Origin: Neoceratodus forsteri
Lineage: Eukaryota; Chordata; Ceratodontiformes; Ceratodontidae
Reading direction: 5' to 3'
Assembly: GCA_016271365.2 (NCBI GenBank)
Contig: CM057451.1
Location: 369,603,501-369,667,500, forward strand
Length of the DNA: 64,000 nucleotides
The position numbers and the translations under genes were made by a program. Positions within the stretch are counted from its first letter, which is position 1; each line of letters begins with the position of its first letter. Under the pieces are notes generated by a model, which saw only the letters and a program-made list of their open reading frames with translations, had not been told where the DNA came from and made no database searches. Shown here one piece after another: positions 45,507 to 56,304 of the stretch.

Positions 45507-46853
45507 TTAAATTAAGTGTAGTGGTAATGTATTCCCCAGTTTGTCCCTGAGTAACCTCATCTCTGAGAAAGTCAGTGAGCTTCCTTCCTCCCTGCAGATC
45601 TTTCCTAACTCTCTGAACCTACTTTGCACTACCTCAACCTCCTCCCCAGCTAGGTCATTGGTTCCCAAATGTATAACTAAATTAGGTTTTCCTCCAATCT
45701 CCCTTACTATTGCCCTTATTCTTGGGCCCACCTTCCCTGCTGTCATCCCTGGCATACAAACCACCCTCCTGCTTGCATTTGGGTCCCCTATCCGTCCCCA
45801 GTGAATACCCCTAATTATTGAATCCCCTATGATTGCCACCCTTCCATCCCCTGCATCCGTGCTCCTTGTCCTTCCTTTCTTGCCTTCAGTACTAGCTGCT
45901 TCCTCACCTAACCGCTCCCTCTGCACCCTGATGAACTTATATCCACATCCACAGTTTATCCCCTTAACTGTTTTTCCATCTCCCACTCTGCTGTTCCCCT
46001 TCTGACTATCTGTATTTGCTTTCAGTTTTCCCTCCCCTCTTCCTTTCCTTTTCCCTCCCCCCCATCCTGGCACGGGGTCAAAATGTTGCACAGCAGAATG
46101 CTGTGCGACTTAATCGCGTTGCATGATTTATTTATTTATATTAATCTGCAGGGGCTCTGCCCCCGCACCTCCATTATGCGAGGTTCAGGCCCCGGACCCC
46201 CTCCACTTAGGATTCTAACTCCGGGGGGTCCAACACAGAGAGCGCACAGGTCCGGGGTTTGCGCATACTGCCGTGTGCTATTAAGCGTACAACATTATGA
46301 CCCAGTACACCCCATCCTCCACTCCATTTTGCCTGACTCCTCTTCCCTGCCTGCCCTAATTAGCTCCCTCTCCCCTCCCCTGTACACCTGCTCTCAGCCC
46401 TGGCTCAACTTGACATCCTACCTCACCTCCTGCTGCCCCCTTCCTCCTTCCAGACAGTGGTGCAAATCTATTTAATAAAGATACCCCTTTAGAATTTCCC
46501 ACCCCTGATGCTTCTCTAACATTCCCACCCCTTCCCCTTACCACTTGTCATTCATCCACCTTTGGCTCCCTAGTCCTCTGAGGAAGAGATATTCTTGTAT
46601 ACTGGGTGCCCCTTCCCACTCCCATCCTCTGCCTGATGCCCTCACTGCCTTGGGCATTACCCCTCTGCCTTTCCCTCCACTGCTCTGCTCCTCTGACTTC
46701 CCACACCATCCTCCCCAGCTCCCATATGAGCAGTCTTATTTCTGCCCCTAGCTGCTCCAGGCTCTTACACACAGGACAGCCCCCTTTACTCCACAACAGC
46801 CCCAGAAAGACTGCTGCCCCACAGCATATACTTGTATATTTATCTAGCATCAT
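45507..46853 (-). pseudogene. CR1-H ORF1: CxxC zinc motif and SGNH esterase, split by a MITE
   Basis: The N-terminal segment (46853-46548) reads ICCGAAVFLGLLWSKGGCPVCKSLEQLGAEIRLLIWELGRMV, a Cys-rich module followed by a leucine-rich coil. The esterase lies at 46091-45507: GRVAIIGDSIIRGIHWGRIG (GDS serine), VCMPGMTAGKVGPRIRAIV and NLVIHLGTNDLAGEEVEVVQSRFRELG (GTND block). All esterase blocks are in one frame. An insertion with inverted ends at 46075-46303 separates esterase from N-terminus. Confidence 0.75.
46075..46303. mobile_element. Small GC-rich MITE inside CR1-H ORF1
   Basis: Ends GGGTCAAAATGTTGCAC (46075) and GTACAACATTATGACCC (ending 46303) form a terminal inverted repeat of about 15-17 bp with two mismatches. 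The 229-bp insert is non-coding and interrupts the CR1 ORF1. The target duplication is not clear, so the superfamily is not assigned. Confidence 0.55.
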
Positions 46854-46865
46854 TCAATATTTTCT

Positions 46866-47317
46866 TTAAAAACCTAAATTTTGACTGGCTTTTCAAAGAG
46901 CAGAAAGTTAAAGAAATGTGTGTACCACATCAGCAAGCGAGCGGTATTTCAATGGCTGAGCAGACAGTTGTTGGCTTCACAGACTGCTCGCTCAGTACAG
47001 TAAGTGAAGCAAAACTAGCAACATGGGCACAACAAGATAACTAAAAAAAGACAGCAGAGTGGGGAACTTGAAATAGTTACTAGTTACCTGGCGGAGTGAA
47101 AACAGTCACAGAGAGCAATAGATCAATGGGGGAAGCCTTACAGAGACCTACAATGAGATAAAAAGGAAACATGTACCAGCAGCGCCACCTGCTGGACAAA
47201 ATGGAAACTATGGACTTTTTAAATAGGTATACCTACTCTAAGAAAAACTGTAAAAAAAAAAAAAAAAAAGGCATTTTAGACATATTTTCTCATTTTCTTT
47301 TTCTTTTCCTGTAAAGA
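46866..47317. other. Unassigned; probably CR1-H 5' region
   Basis: Non-coding, moderately A-rich, ending in an A-run at 47251-47268. Position upstream of CR1-H ORF1 suggests its 5'UTR, but the element's true 5' end cannot be fixed. Confidence 0.35.
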
Positions 47318-47470
47318 GCCATTGTATAATAGCAATGGCACTCCAGGGTGTGTGTTATTGTGTAATGACATCACTTCTCGGGTGCTCAACATAGTCGGCC
47401 TGTGGCCAATGTGCTTCAACCACCTGAGGCGTGACATTATTTCACAATAACACACACCCCCTGTCATGCC
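47318..47470. mobile_element. Palindromic MITE, same family as the piece near 30 kb
   Basis: Starts GCCATTGTATAATAGCAATGGCACTCCAGGGTGTGTG. Arms GGTGTGTGTTATTGTGTAATGACATCAC (47347) and GTGACATTATTTCACAATAACACACACC (ending about 47458) are inverted with a 50-bp loop. The start is shared with 29981 and, in reverse, with 51275-51302. Confidence 0.7.
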
Positions 47471-47502
47471 TCAATTGTTTAATTGAGGCATACCAGCGAG
47501 AA

Positions 47503-47609
47503 ACAAGAACCCTGTGGTCCACCAACATTTCACACTGCTTTCTCAGTGCTTTCTGAAGGTTCACTCAGTGAGCAGTGTGAAATGTTGGTGGACCACAGGG
47601 GTTCTTGTG
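47503..47609. mobile_element. Near-perfect hairpin, ~37-bp arms
   Basis: CAAGAACCCTGTGGTCCACC at 47504 and GGTGGACCACAGGGGTTCTTG ending at 47607 pair, continuing inward through AACATTTCACACTGCT and AGCAGTGTGAAATGTT. The loop is about 30 bp. Only one obvious mismatch (an extra G), so this is younger or better maintained than the other palindromes. Confidence 0.75.
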
Positions 47610-47764
47610 TCTCTGTAGTATGTCTCAATAAACACTTTTTGTGGACTCATACTAGCTCTGTGAGTGCTTCTTGTTTGTGGTTCTCCTGGTTCTTGGTTTT
47701 TCTGCTTTTTGCTGGCTACACTCTAGCCAGGCACAGGTCTGACACAGAGGAGCGAGTCTGTTTA

Positions 47765-47852
47765 CTACTTCTTTAGAAGTCTTACGTGTGGCACAGAATC
47801 AAAGGCCTTGCTAAAGTCCACACACAACATGTTGTTAAAAGCAACTAGTAAG
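47765..47852 (-). pseudogene. CR1 reverse transcriptase scrap
   Basis: The minus strand reads VDFSKAFDSVPHVRLLKK, the first catalytic motif of CR1 reverse transcriptase. It abuts the inner edge of repeat copy B, so repeat B interrupts or truncates this CR1. Confidence 0.7.
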
Positions 47853-50531
47853 AAGCATTTGTCAATGCCGAATGTTTGCTTGCTGGCATTGGCATTGGTA
47901 GTGTAGAAGTTACAGAGCTGCATAATAGAAATGGCAGTGAAGTACTGAACTGAAGCCAACCCCACCACCACCCTGCAGAGAGTGACAGGCACTGGGGTGT
48001 GCCTTTGGGTTGTCAGGCATAACGGCCATGCCATTTCACCACATCCTACCCTGCAGACACTGACAAGTGTCACGGTGTGCCTTGGGGTCTTTGGCCCTTA
48101 TGCGCACCCCATTCCATCAGGAAATATGGTGAGATGGGTGCGGTATAGGAGAATGGGGTGAACTTTGGGGCTGAAAAGTCCAAGGCATACCTCAATGCCT
48201 CTCACTGGCTGCAGGATGTGGAATGGTGTGAGCATTACAGGCAAGAATCCCAAGTCACACCCCGATGCCTGTCATTCTCTACAGGGTGGGGCGTTATGGT
48301 TGGAAACCCTAACACCTCAGGCATTCATTGGTATTTTCACTCCAAATTTTCAACATGGTTTTTTTGTGACCCCCACCTCATGAACAGTGGCAATATCAGT
48401 TTGTTAGCTGAAAGCTGCTTACGCACAGCGACTACGGCATTTAGCATCACAGGTGCAAAAACACATTCCGAACAGGATGTGAAAAATGACAGCTGTACTG
48501 TTCATGGGGAGGTGTAAACAATGGCAATGTTGCAAATCTGCAGTCAAAATATTAAAATAACTGGTGAAGTCAGGAGCGTGCATAGAAACTGTGCAACGCA
48601 CACCCGTAATGTAATTAGGTTGGGGATTTTTTACAGCAGATTGTCAACACAGGCATTTTGGGACCTCTGATCATGAACAGTGTCACTGTGATTTTCTTTA
48701 TCTGTCCCGAACAATGATTTCCACAGCGACCACGCATCTCTGCGCTGAAAGTGTGAAAACACATTTGGCCATGTTGTGAAAAATGACAGCTGTACTGTTC
48801 ATAAGGAAGTGTGGAAAAATGCCACTGGTGAAAATCTGGACTGAAAATATTACAAATTCATGAACTTACGAGGGTGTGGAAACTGCACAATGCTCACCTG
48901 AACACAGTCATTTTATGGACTTTGTCACCAAATTTCAACATAGCCATTTTAAGACCTCTGCTTATGAACAGTGTAACTGTGATTTCCTTAATCTGTCCCA
49001 AACATTGCTTTCAGACACCGACTGCACCTATTGCGCTACATGTGCGGAAACATATTTGAAGCGCATATGTGAAAAATAGAAGCTGTACTGTTCAAAAGGA
49101 AGTGTAATAAAATGGCAATGTGGAAAATCTGGAGTGAAAATATAGAAAATTTGCAAACTCTGGCGTGCTTGCGTGGGAACTTCGCAACTCAAGCTAAATA
49201 AAACAGTCATTATAGGAATTTTTCACCAATTTTCAACATAGCCATTTTAAGACCTCTGCTCATGAACTGTGTCACTGTGATTTTCTTAATGTGTCCATAC
49301 ATTGATTTGACACCGACTGCGCCATTGTGCGCTACATAGGCGGAAACATTTTGGGCAAGATGTGAAAATGACAGCTGTACTGTTCATAAGGAGGTGTGGT
49401 AAAATGGCAATGTTGAAAATCTGGAGTGAAAATATTGAAAATTCGCGAACTTACGAGGCGCGTGAACTGGACGCAACGACGTCAGAACAGTATTTTAGAA
49501 TGTCATCAAATTTAACATAGGCTTTTGAGAGCCCTTTATGAACAGTGGCAGTGTCGTTTCATTACTCAGTCCCAAAAGGTGATTTCGCGCAGTGACTGCA
49601 AAATCACCCTTTGGGCCCAATGAACACATGACAGTGAGATCGTTCATGAGAAGGGATCCCAAAACCCCATGTTGAAAATTTGGTAAAATTCCAAAATGGC
49701 TGAGATATGCAGCAAAGTTGAAAAAACCCTATTCATTACATTATACAGCTTACCGGCATTTCCTCAGTTCATGGGTCGGCTTTGAAGAGTGCAGACGGTT
49801 CCCGGTCCAATCAAGATCGCCGGGCTGGAGTCTGGAGGCATGGGGAGGGGGCTGGGGAGGCAGGGTGCGAGGGTGGGTGCGGGTTGTGGGAGGGGAGCAG
49901 GGAGAAGTGGCGAGGGACGGTTTTTTATTTGCAGGTTTTTTTCTTTACATGACGACGCGGGACGTTTGCCACACTGGGGTGGGCTCCCAGCATAGCACAA
50001 GGACTGCTGGTGGGGTGGGGGAGTGGAGCAACGGGGATTGAGCACCTCCGTCGGGCACAGCATCTGTTGCCACGCTGGGGTGGGCTCCCAGCGTGGCACC
50101 CTGTACTGGGGACAGTGGAGCCGACGGGATTGGGCACCCCGTCTGCCATACACGCGGCCACACTGGGGTGGGCACCCAGCTGGCATATATAACTCTGCTG
50201 GGGTGCAGCACAGCCGACGGGATTGGGCACTCCCGCTACACAGTGTGCGCTTGGGGCCGAGCATGCAGCGGTCTGCGTGTGTGTGTGTGTGTGTGTAGGG
50301 GGAGCACGATGAGCAGGCGATATCTCGATTGCTGCTCACTGAAGTGTAGCTCCCCCTTTCAACTGTACTCCACTGCATTTTGGAGCTGTCATAGACAGCT
50401 CCAGCAGGCATTGGAGAACTGCGGCCACGCTTGCAAACACACTGACTGAATTGGAAGAGGGCTGCCACACCTCCGAAAACTCAAATGATGGCACTATGTT
50501 TCTTGCACATGCGTGCAAGCAAACATAAAAA
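47853..50531 (-). repeat. Complex repeat, copy B of the ~2.8-kb inverted pair
   Basis: Reverse complement of 5220-8148. Starts AAGCATTTGTCAATGCC (the complement of copy A's end), passes through the array of about 295-bp units (about 48340-49730) and the GC-rich minisatellite (about 49960-50235), and ends CAAGCAAACATAAAAA. Flanks differ completely from those of copy A. Divergence between copies (many substitutions and indels, about 250 bp length difference) indicates an old event. Confidence 0.8.
50277..50297. repeat. (GT)n microsatellite
   Basis: About ten GT dinucleotides inside repeat copy B, absent at the corresponding place of copy A (about 5440). Confidence 0.8.
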
Positions 50532-51169
50532 GTAGTTCCTCTATACCAGTCACTCATCTGACTTTCCACACATTAGATAGGTGGAATGCTCATTTATCAT
50601 GGAATACTGGAATTCAGACTTCTGCAGAATTCCTCTTACAGAATGTTCACCTCTTCACACCCACAACAGAAGCCTTATATGGAGCCAAAAATCTCAGTTA
50701 TATATGTGGTAGAGTAATCAGCAGAGATTACCATGGTAAGTTGGTAAGGATAAGGGGACTTTTTCATGGTTCCCAAAGAAATACCAGAAATTAAAACTGA
50801 ATAGTACTTGTTTTTTTACATTTGTTTATGTGTGTAAGGAGGGGATCATGAGAGAAAAGAATCTTAAATTATAGATTTATTTTGTTAAATTTAAGCGACT
50901 TTAACGTTTTAGGGCCATGTTGAAGGTTTTCAGTGAAAAATGAAGAGAGCCATGTTTGTGATGGCAGGCAGGAATTTATGAAGTAGGTCATGGATTCTGT
51001 ATGTGATTTGTCCATACACCAAATCATAGTGCCAGAACTTGAATTTGTTCCAACCTATGTATTTCTGAGGATTAACATATGGGTCATAAACTTATTCAGC
51101 CATTCAAGAAACAGGAAACTTACAAATCCATCTTATAATTAAGCAGTGATACATAACAGGGTGTGGTAT
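50532..51169. other. Unassigned AT-rich sequence
   Basis: No open frame with recognisable motifs and no repeat family seen. Confidence 0.35.
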
Positions 51170-51305
51170 ATCATAGGATAGCATCATGATTCGGGTGGGC
51201 TGTGAGTCACAAGACTGCAGTCTGAGGAAGTCATGCACCTAAGAAGTGATGATGTCAAATGATATGACACATCCTGGAGTGTATTACTGCAATTATACAA
51301 TGAAA
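51170..51305. mobile_element. Diverged MITE remnant
   Basis: ATCCTGGAGTGTATTACTGCAATTATACAATG (ending 51302) is the reverse complement of the start of the MITE at 47318. The central part (GAGTCACAAGACTGCAGTCTGAGG, AAGTGATGATGTCA) keeps traces of the palindrome. This makes a third copy of the family in the window. Confidence 0.5.
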
Positions 51306-51820
51306 AGAGAGAACTTGAAACAGTCACAGTTTTCAATTCAATAAATGTATTTGAGGAAAAAATTCCAATCTTACTTTAACAATTGAAAAAACTTTAAGTT
51401 AACAAATAAACAGTAACATATACCTGAGGAATGCCTGGTATGCTGTGACTCTCAGCCATCTAAGGCAAGCTTCTCTGAAGAGAAAAACAGTGTACTGATT
51501 TATCATTTATGTTATACAGTGTCTGACTGGAACTTTCCCCCATTACATATACCTGTATATGCTGTGATTTACAGCAACGCTTAGCCAATGGAGATTTCTT
51601 TATTGTGTGACACCTTTGTATAATAACCTGTATTGACTGGTGCCATTTGCAGTGTGCCTACTGTTTTGTAGCACTACAACAACTCAGAAATCATACAGTA
51701 AGCAATTCACTCTCTGGATTAGAGCAAGAACATAGCAGCCACTAGAGAACAACAGTTTCCACACAGGCAGTAACCGAGTAACTCTTAATTAACATACTCA
51801 CTACACGACATTTTTATTTT
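51306..51820. other. Unassigned AT-rich sequence
   Basis: Nothing recognisable. Confidence 0.35.
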
Positions 51821-52402
51821 ATTTATTTAGTTTTTGTTGACCAGGTAAGTGCACTAGACAAATCCTGCCTATTTTCATGCACGACCCGGGGGAGGGGGAT
51901 ACAGATGAATGCCAACTGACCTTGAACCTGAGTAAGCTGTTGAAGCTGAACATTGATCCATTATAGTATACCACACTGGTCAGAAAAGTAGAAGTGGAAC
52001 CATCCAATCAGAGGATTAGAAAGGCCTGCCCAACAAGCTTATTTAGGAGGAAAGGGTGGGCCACTATATCAATGGCATGGACAAGGTCAATGAAGATGGC
52101 AACAGTAAGTAATCCCAGTCCTTTCCTGACAAAATGAAGTCTGTGACCCGAAGAAGAGAAGATGGTAAAGTGGTATTTACAAAAGTCAGACTGGTAGGGA
52201 ACAAAGGAGGAAACATCAAGGAAAGAAAATAGCAGCGATAGAACAAATTGCTCCCGCAGCTTGGCCAGAGCAGGGATAAGTGGGGTGGTAGTTCTGGCAC
52301 AATACAAAGCTGAAGTTGTGCTACGATGTAAGAACTGTGCACGGTAAAGGGTGGCCAGCTTCTATTGGTTGAACTGAAAATCCATAATGTACTGGCACTC
52401 AA
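51821..52402 (-). pseudogene. L2-type LINE fragment (reverse transcriptase), antisense
   Basis: The minus strand gives LPLIPALAKLREQFVLSLLFSFLDVSSFVPYQSDF, then AIFIDLVHAIDIVAHPFLLNKLV, where the first catalytic aspartate motif (IDLSKAFDTV in intact copies) is degraded. The 5' part (52402-52310) reads ASTLWIFSSTNRSWPPF. The left end is a T-rich run (51810-51840). Same clade and state of decay as L2-A. Confidence 0.65.
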
Positions 52403-52954
52403 AGTAGACAGTCTAAGACCATGCTGTGCAAAAAGTAGCTTATTTATTGGCTAAGTGCTCAAAGCTTATTAGACTGTACAAGCAACTCAGTGTGAGTGCC
52501 CAATGCCCCAGTGCTTTGCTCAAAAGGGGCTTCAGCAGGGGCCCCCCTGACAAAGCTCCTTTTGAGCGAAATATAGTTCCAAGGGGAAGAGGAGCCTCCA
52601 CCTTTGTGGAGAAGACTTTAGCCTGTTTTCAGACCTGAATGACAGACACCAGTTGAAAAGAGAGGTTAAGGGTGACTGGCAAGGGTAAGTGGTACAGTGC
52701 TGCCACTGTAATATAACTCTACCAATTGAGGTCTACATACAGTCAGTTTTCGTCATTTTTGACATTATCTTTACTTTTTATATTTTACAAAGTTCTGGCA
52801 AACATGGAAGCAGAGAAAGCATCCCAAGGAGTTCAATTGAGGCACCAGGGAATTTTAGGAAAACTCTCACTTTTAGTCACACAGCTCCCGCTATAGCTGT
52901 AATTGTAGCATAATAACATGTAATCATGGACATGAACCCTGTATAGACATTAGG
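52403..52954. other. Unassigned sequence
   Basis: Contains a short hairpin at 52519-52567 (CTCAAAAGGGGC with GCTCCTTTTGAG). No gene recognised. Confidence 0.35.
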
Positions 52955-53048
52955 TCATGGGGATAGAATAGGATAGGATAGGATAGGGTATTGCAGGGAG
53001 ACTAGATGGACCAATGGTCTTTTTTTGCTGTCTACTTCTATGTTTCTA
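52955..53048 (+). mobile_element. CR1 3' terminal stub
   Basis: GGATAGGGTATTGCAGGGAGACTAGATGGACCAATGGTC followed by TTCTATGTTTCTATG is the last ~90 bp of a CR1, matching the end of CR1-2 (15340-15412). A short GGATA repeat precedes it. Confidence 0.75.
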
Positions 53049-53280
53049 TGAAGATTAAGACAGTAGGGAGTGGGCATTACTTTTATATTTTTATAGCATT
53101 AATGGGTTTAATATTTCAAAGTATACTTATAGATAGTCAGAGCTGAAAACTAGTTGTACATGTACTACTAAATATTAAATCCCCTTGCTGATACTTAAAA
53201 ATATAAAATACCTACTCCCTGCTATCTTTGTTGACAAGAACATAAATCTCCGCACTCGCGAGATCACTATTAAAGTAAAT

Positions 53281-53475
53281 AAATAGCAAACAGCAGTGGT
53301 GCTTCAATAACTTATATGTAAGCCCAATGAGAAACACCAACTATGTGTATAAACCCGGTGTAGGGACCTGCTGCCTGAAGAAGACCCTGTGTTGGGTTGT
53401 AGTGCTGGATTTATGGGCATAGTCGGTGTTCCTCATTGGGCTTACAAATAAATTATTAAAGCACCATTGCTATTT
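53281..53475. mobile_element. Palindromic foldback MITE
   Basis: AAATAGCAAACAGCAGTGGTGCTTCAATAA with TAAGCCCAATGAGAAACACC on the left pairs with GGTGTTCCTCATTGGGCTTA and TTATTAAAGCACCATTGCTATTT on the right. The arms are about 85 bp around a short loop with GAAGAAGACCC. Confidence 0.7.
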
Positions 53476-53616
53476 GTCTTTTTTTTTATTTTAAAAGTGA
53501 TCCCACTAGTAAGGAGGTTTGTGTCTTACATTGCTTCATTGTGCAAGTTGTCCGCCTTGCTCTGCACCACCTCCTCCTCTCACCTGAGTTGCCTTTTTTT
53601 GTTCTTTGTAACTGCA

Positions 53617-53835
53617 TTACAGCTGTAGCTGGAACAATGTCATTAAAGCTAGGAAATCTCTTAGAATCCTCTGGATCTGCTTGACTGTGCTCTTCAGGGA
53701 GTGGTCTCTGTTAGCAAAGTGAAGAAAATGCTCAAAAGGATGAAAATTGGCTATACAGAGACCTTGGTTGGCTGGGTACATTACATTAGAGGGCAGCCCT
53801 GTACCACATACCCAGGAGTTTGATATTCGGCCCAT
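53617..53835 (-). pseudogene. Possible piggyBac-type transposase scrap
   Basis: The 72-codon minus-strand frame contains FHPFEHFLHFANRDHSL, which resembles the RFxxILRFLHFxDN block of piggyBac transposases. No other motif of the family is found nearby, so this is weak and may be coincidence. Confidence 0.2.
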
Positions 53836-54447
53836 TAGGGCTAGAATCCATGAAGGAAGTTAGAGTTAGTGGAGCCAAAACAGACAGACAGACAGGAGAA
53901 GAATACAAATTTTAAGTAGTCAGTTGTAACTTTATATTTTTGAAGTATTTTTCTTTTTCCTTTTGCTCATTAGAAAGTTTTCTATGTGATTAAAAATTCA
54001 GGGGTGTAGCCAGGGATTTCAGATTTGTACACAGAGCTGCCATGCAGCTGCCCCCATGCCCTGTCCACCCCCCCAACATAAGTATGATTTAGTCTGTGGT
54101 GTATACTCTAAATACGAAATGTAAAGATGTAACGCACTTACTCACATTCCCACACAGTAAAAAAGCCTTTCAGTCACCAACAGTGTCAGACTAACACAAT
54201 TGACTTTTGGCTACAATGTTGCATTGTGTCAAGCCTCTGTACTACATCACGGTAGCCAGTCCCACAGAGGTCGATTTACACCAGTACCTGTGCTCATACA
54301 CTTTATCCACTCACTCAAGCTGAACACCCATGCCAGCCAAAAATCATTCATGTACTTACACATACCCAAAGTAACCGAAATCACTCACTCAAAATGGTAA
54401 CAAACCCTCAGCAGTGTACTCCTACCAATTACGTTAAAATTATAGGA
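53836..54447. other. Unassigned sequence
   Basis: Nothing recognisable except short A/T-rich stretches. Confidence 0.35.
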
Positions 54448-54562
54448 GTTAGCCCCCACCACCTCCACTGGGAGGCTGTTCCATACATCCACAACCCTTT
54501 CTGTGAAGAAATACTTCCTCATGTTATGCATGAGTCTACCCCCTTCTAGCCTCATGTCAATT
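54448..54562 (-). mobile_element. CR1 tail fragment, antisense
   Basis: Read on the minus strand: MRLEGGRLMHNMRKYFFTERVVDVWNSLPVEVV, the conserved tail of CR1 reverse transcriptase. Only about 115 bp remain. Confidence 0.75.
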
Positions 54563-56304
54563 TTTCCCCTCAGTTACCAAAGCCAGCAGTCGCTTTACTG
54601 ACCAAAATGAACTTTTATTTTAATAGCGTGACTTTTCTGTTCATAAACCAACCAACTAAGAACCAACTGGAGCCCCCCCCCCGACCTGCGACTACTCTGT
54701 TTCCCAGCAGAAAGTACTGTACCCAGTTTGAGTGGGGTATACTGGTCCCAAAAGTCCCTCAGCACTCCAGCACCAACACCAAACAGTCCACCTAGGGGGA
54801 ATACAAGAGTTGAAATTGGCACTGGCCCACTAGCCAAATGCTGGTAGATTTTGTATCTGGCTAGTAAGATTTTGTTTTAATTAGCCCTGCAGGCTTGTAC
54901 TGGAGAAGGTTACTTCCAATAAGTATACCAGTTGTGCCAGTGGAAAAATCAATAGGGCTAGTCGCTTTCCCAGTCGCTAGCCCTGCTGGCTAGTGGCTGC
55001 AAGACTTAATTTTGACCCTTGGGAATATTAAAATGCAACCTATATTTTTATGTTTCTGAGTCAGACTTACTGGGAGTGGACAGGAGTTGGAAAGACACAG
55101 GGAATCAGACGTTGCACTAAAGTATAACATTGCATCATGTCTTCACATGTTCACTAGGGACATTAAGGGATAGATTTCACTGCCTGAACTCTAGTATTAA
55201 GCACAACTGTGCCAAAATGTCACAAGTTCATCTTCTGCCAGAAATGCAGATGACATCTCTTTCTGTGCAACTTTGTTTATGTTGGCTTGCTGTGCCCAGT
55301 TTCAGGCATTCGCTGGAAAACTGACATCCAAATCACTGTAAAGTTGCTAGAATGGTGTTTGGTGAGGATAGTTATTTTACAATCCACCACATACAGTACT
55401 AGTGAAAATGATGTTAATAGACTAACACTCCAAGTTTTGAGATGTTTCCAGGCAAGTAGCTATTTGTGGGAAAGCGAGAGATTTTAGGTCTCACTGGTAG
55501 ATGCTGCTCCCTCGCTTCAGCCACACAGAACAAACTGCGTTTCATCTGGAAAATAATAAAACAGACTTCCCACTTACAAAGGATATATTTAAATGCCATA
55601 AAAAACACTAAAAATAAGCAAAAACAATGTATAAAAAAAGTATGCAGTTTAAGATTCACGTGTGTGTAGACTTCTAGACTGCACAGTTAGATGATTTAAC
55701 TATTGAAAGAATTGCAAACAAGGTTTATTGCAGTGTGCAGGCACTTCATACTTTGATTCAAAAACCAGGTTTGTAGGATGCGTTTAGAGCCATCTATGCT
55801 AGGGGTGGAGTAACTTTCCTTAAAAATACTTTGGCTACAAGGACTGATTACTAGGGATGTAAGTTTGTCATGGATGAGGTTTTAATGACTCATTGTTTGT
55901 TCATGAAATCATTAGTAAACAGTAGTAAATGTTGTGGCACTGTCATCATTGCTACATTCTGATGACACTAGTGAAAGTCATGGAAGTCCTGAATAAAGAT
56001 CGAACATCATGGAATCAATGACGTGCATGACTGCCATGACAAACTTACATCCCTACTGATTACTTCTTCACATCAGCTCAAGTACAGGTAAAAGCTATTA
56101 AAGGATTTCCAGTGGAAGTTTTCAGATCATTGTATGTTAATGGGTACTTCTCATTGGACCTTTACATCTTTGAGGAATGAGAAAGCCAAGTAGAGGCTGA
56201 TCACTTGTATTTAAAGAAATACAGGATGCTGTGCAAGTTATTCTTGAGGCAAGGCATTCTGCTTTTTGTATTTATGATCATCCGTTACTATAAAGATATT
56301 GTGC
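54563..56304. other. Unassigned sequence
   Basis: About 1.7 kb without recognisable genes or repeat families. Short frames lack motifs. This and 50532-51810 are among the longest stretches that may be ordinary intergenic DNA. Confidence 0.35.

Larger units (their letters stand above)
43632..46865 (-). mobile_element. Host CR1 (CR1-H), 5' half
   Basis: Continues CR1-H beyond the CR1-B insertion. From right to left: ORF1 (46853 to about 45507, itself split by a small MITE at 46075-46303), ORF2 endonuclease and linker (45344-44217) and the N-terminal part of the reverse transcriptase (44216-43632; DKSPGPDRVHPRVLKELAEEL, VPQDWRTAHVVPLYKSGPKDDPWNYRPVSLTSIVGKLMET, CQTNLINFFD, VVDILYLDL). The rest is at 38534-37340. 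Confidence 0.85.

Noticed and set aside
49764..50468. A 234-codon minus-strand frame with Cys- and Pro-rich repeats, partly matching a frame at 5369-5983
   Set aside because: The match follows from the inverted DNA repeat and its minisatellite; the frames in the two copies start, stop and shift differently, so there is no sign of coding selection.
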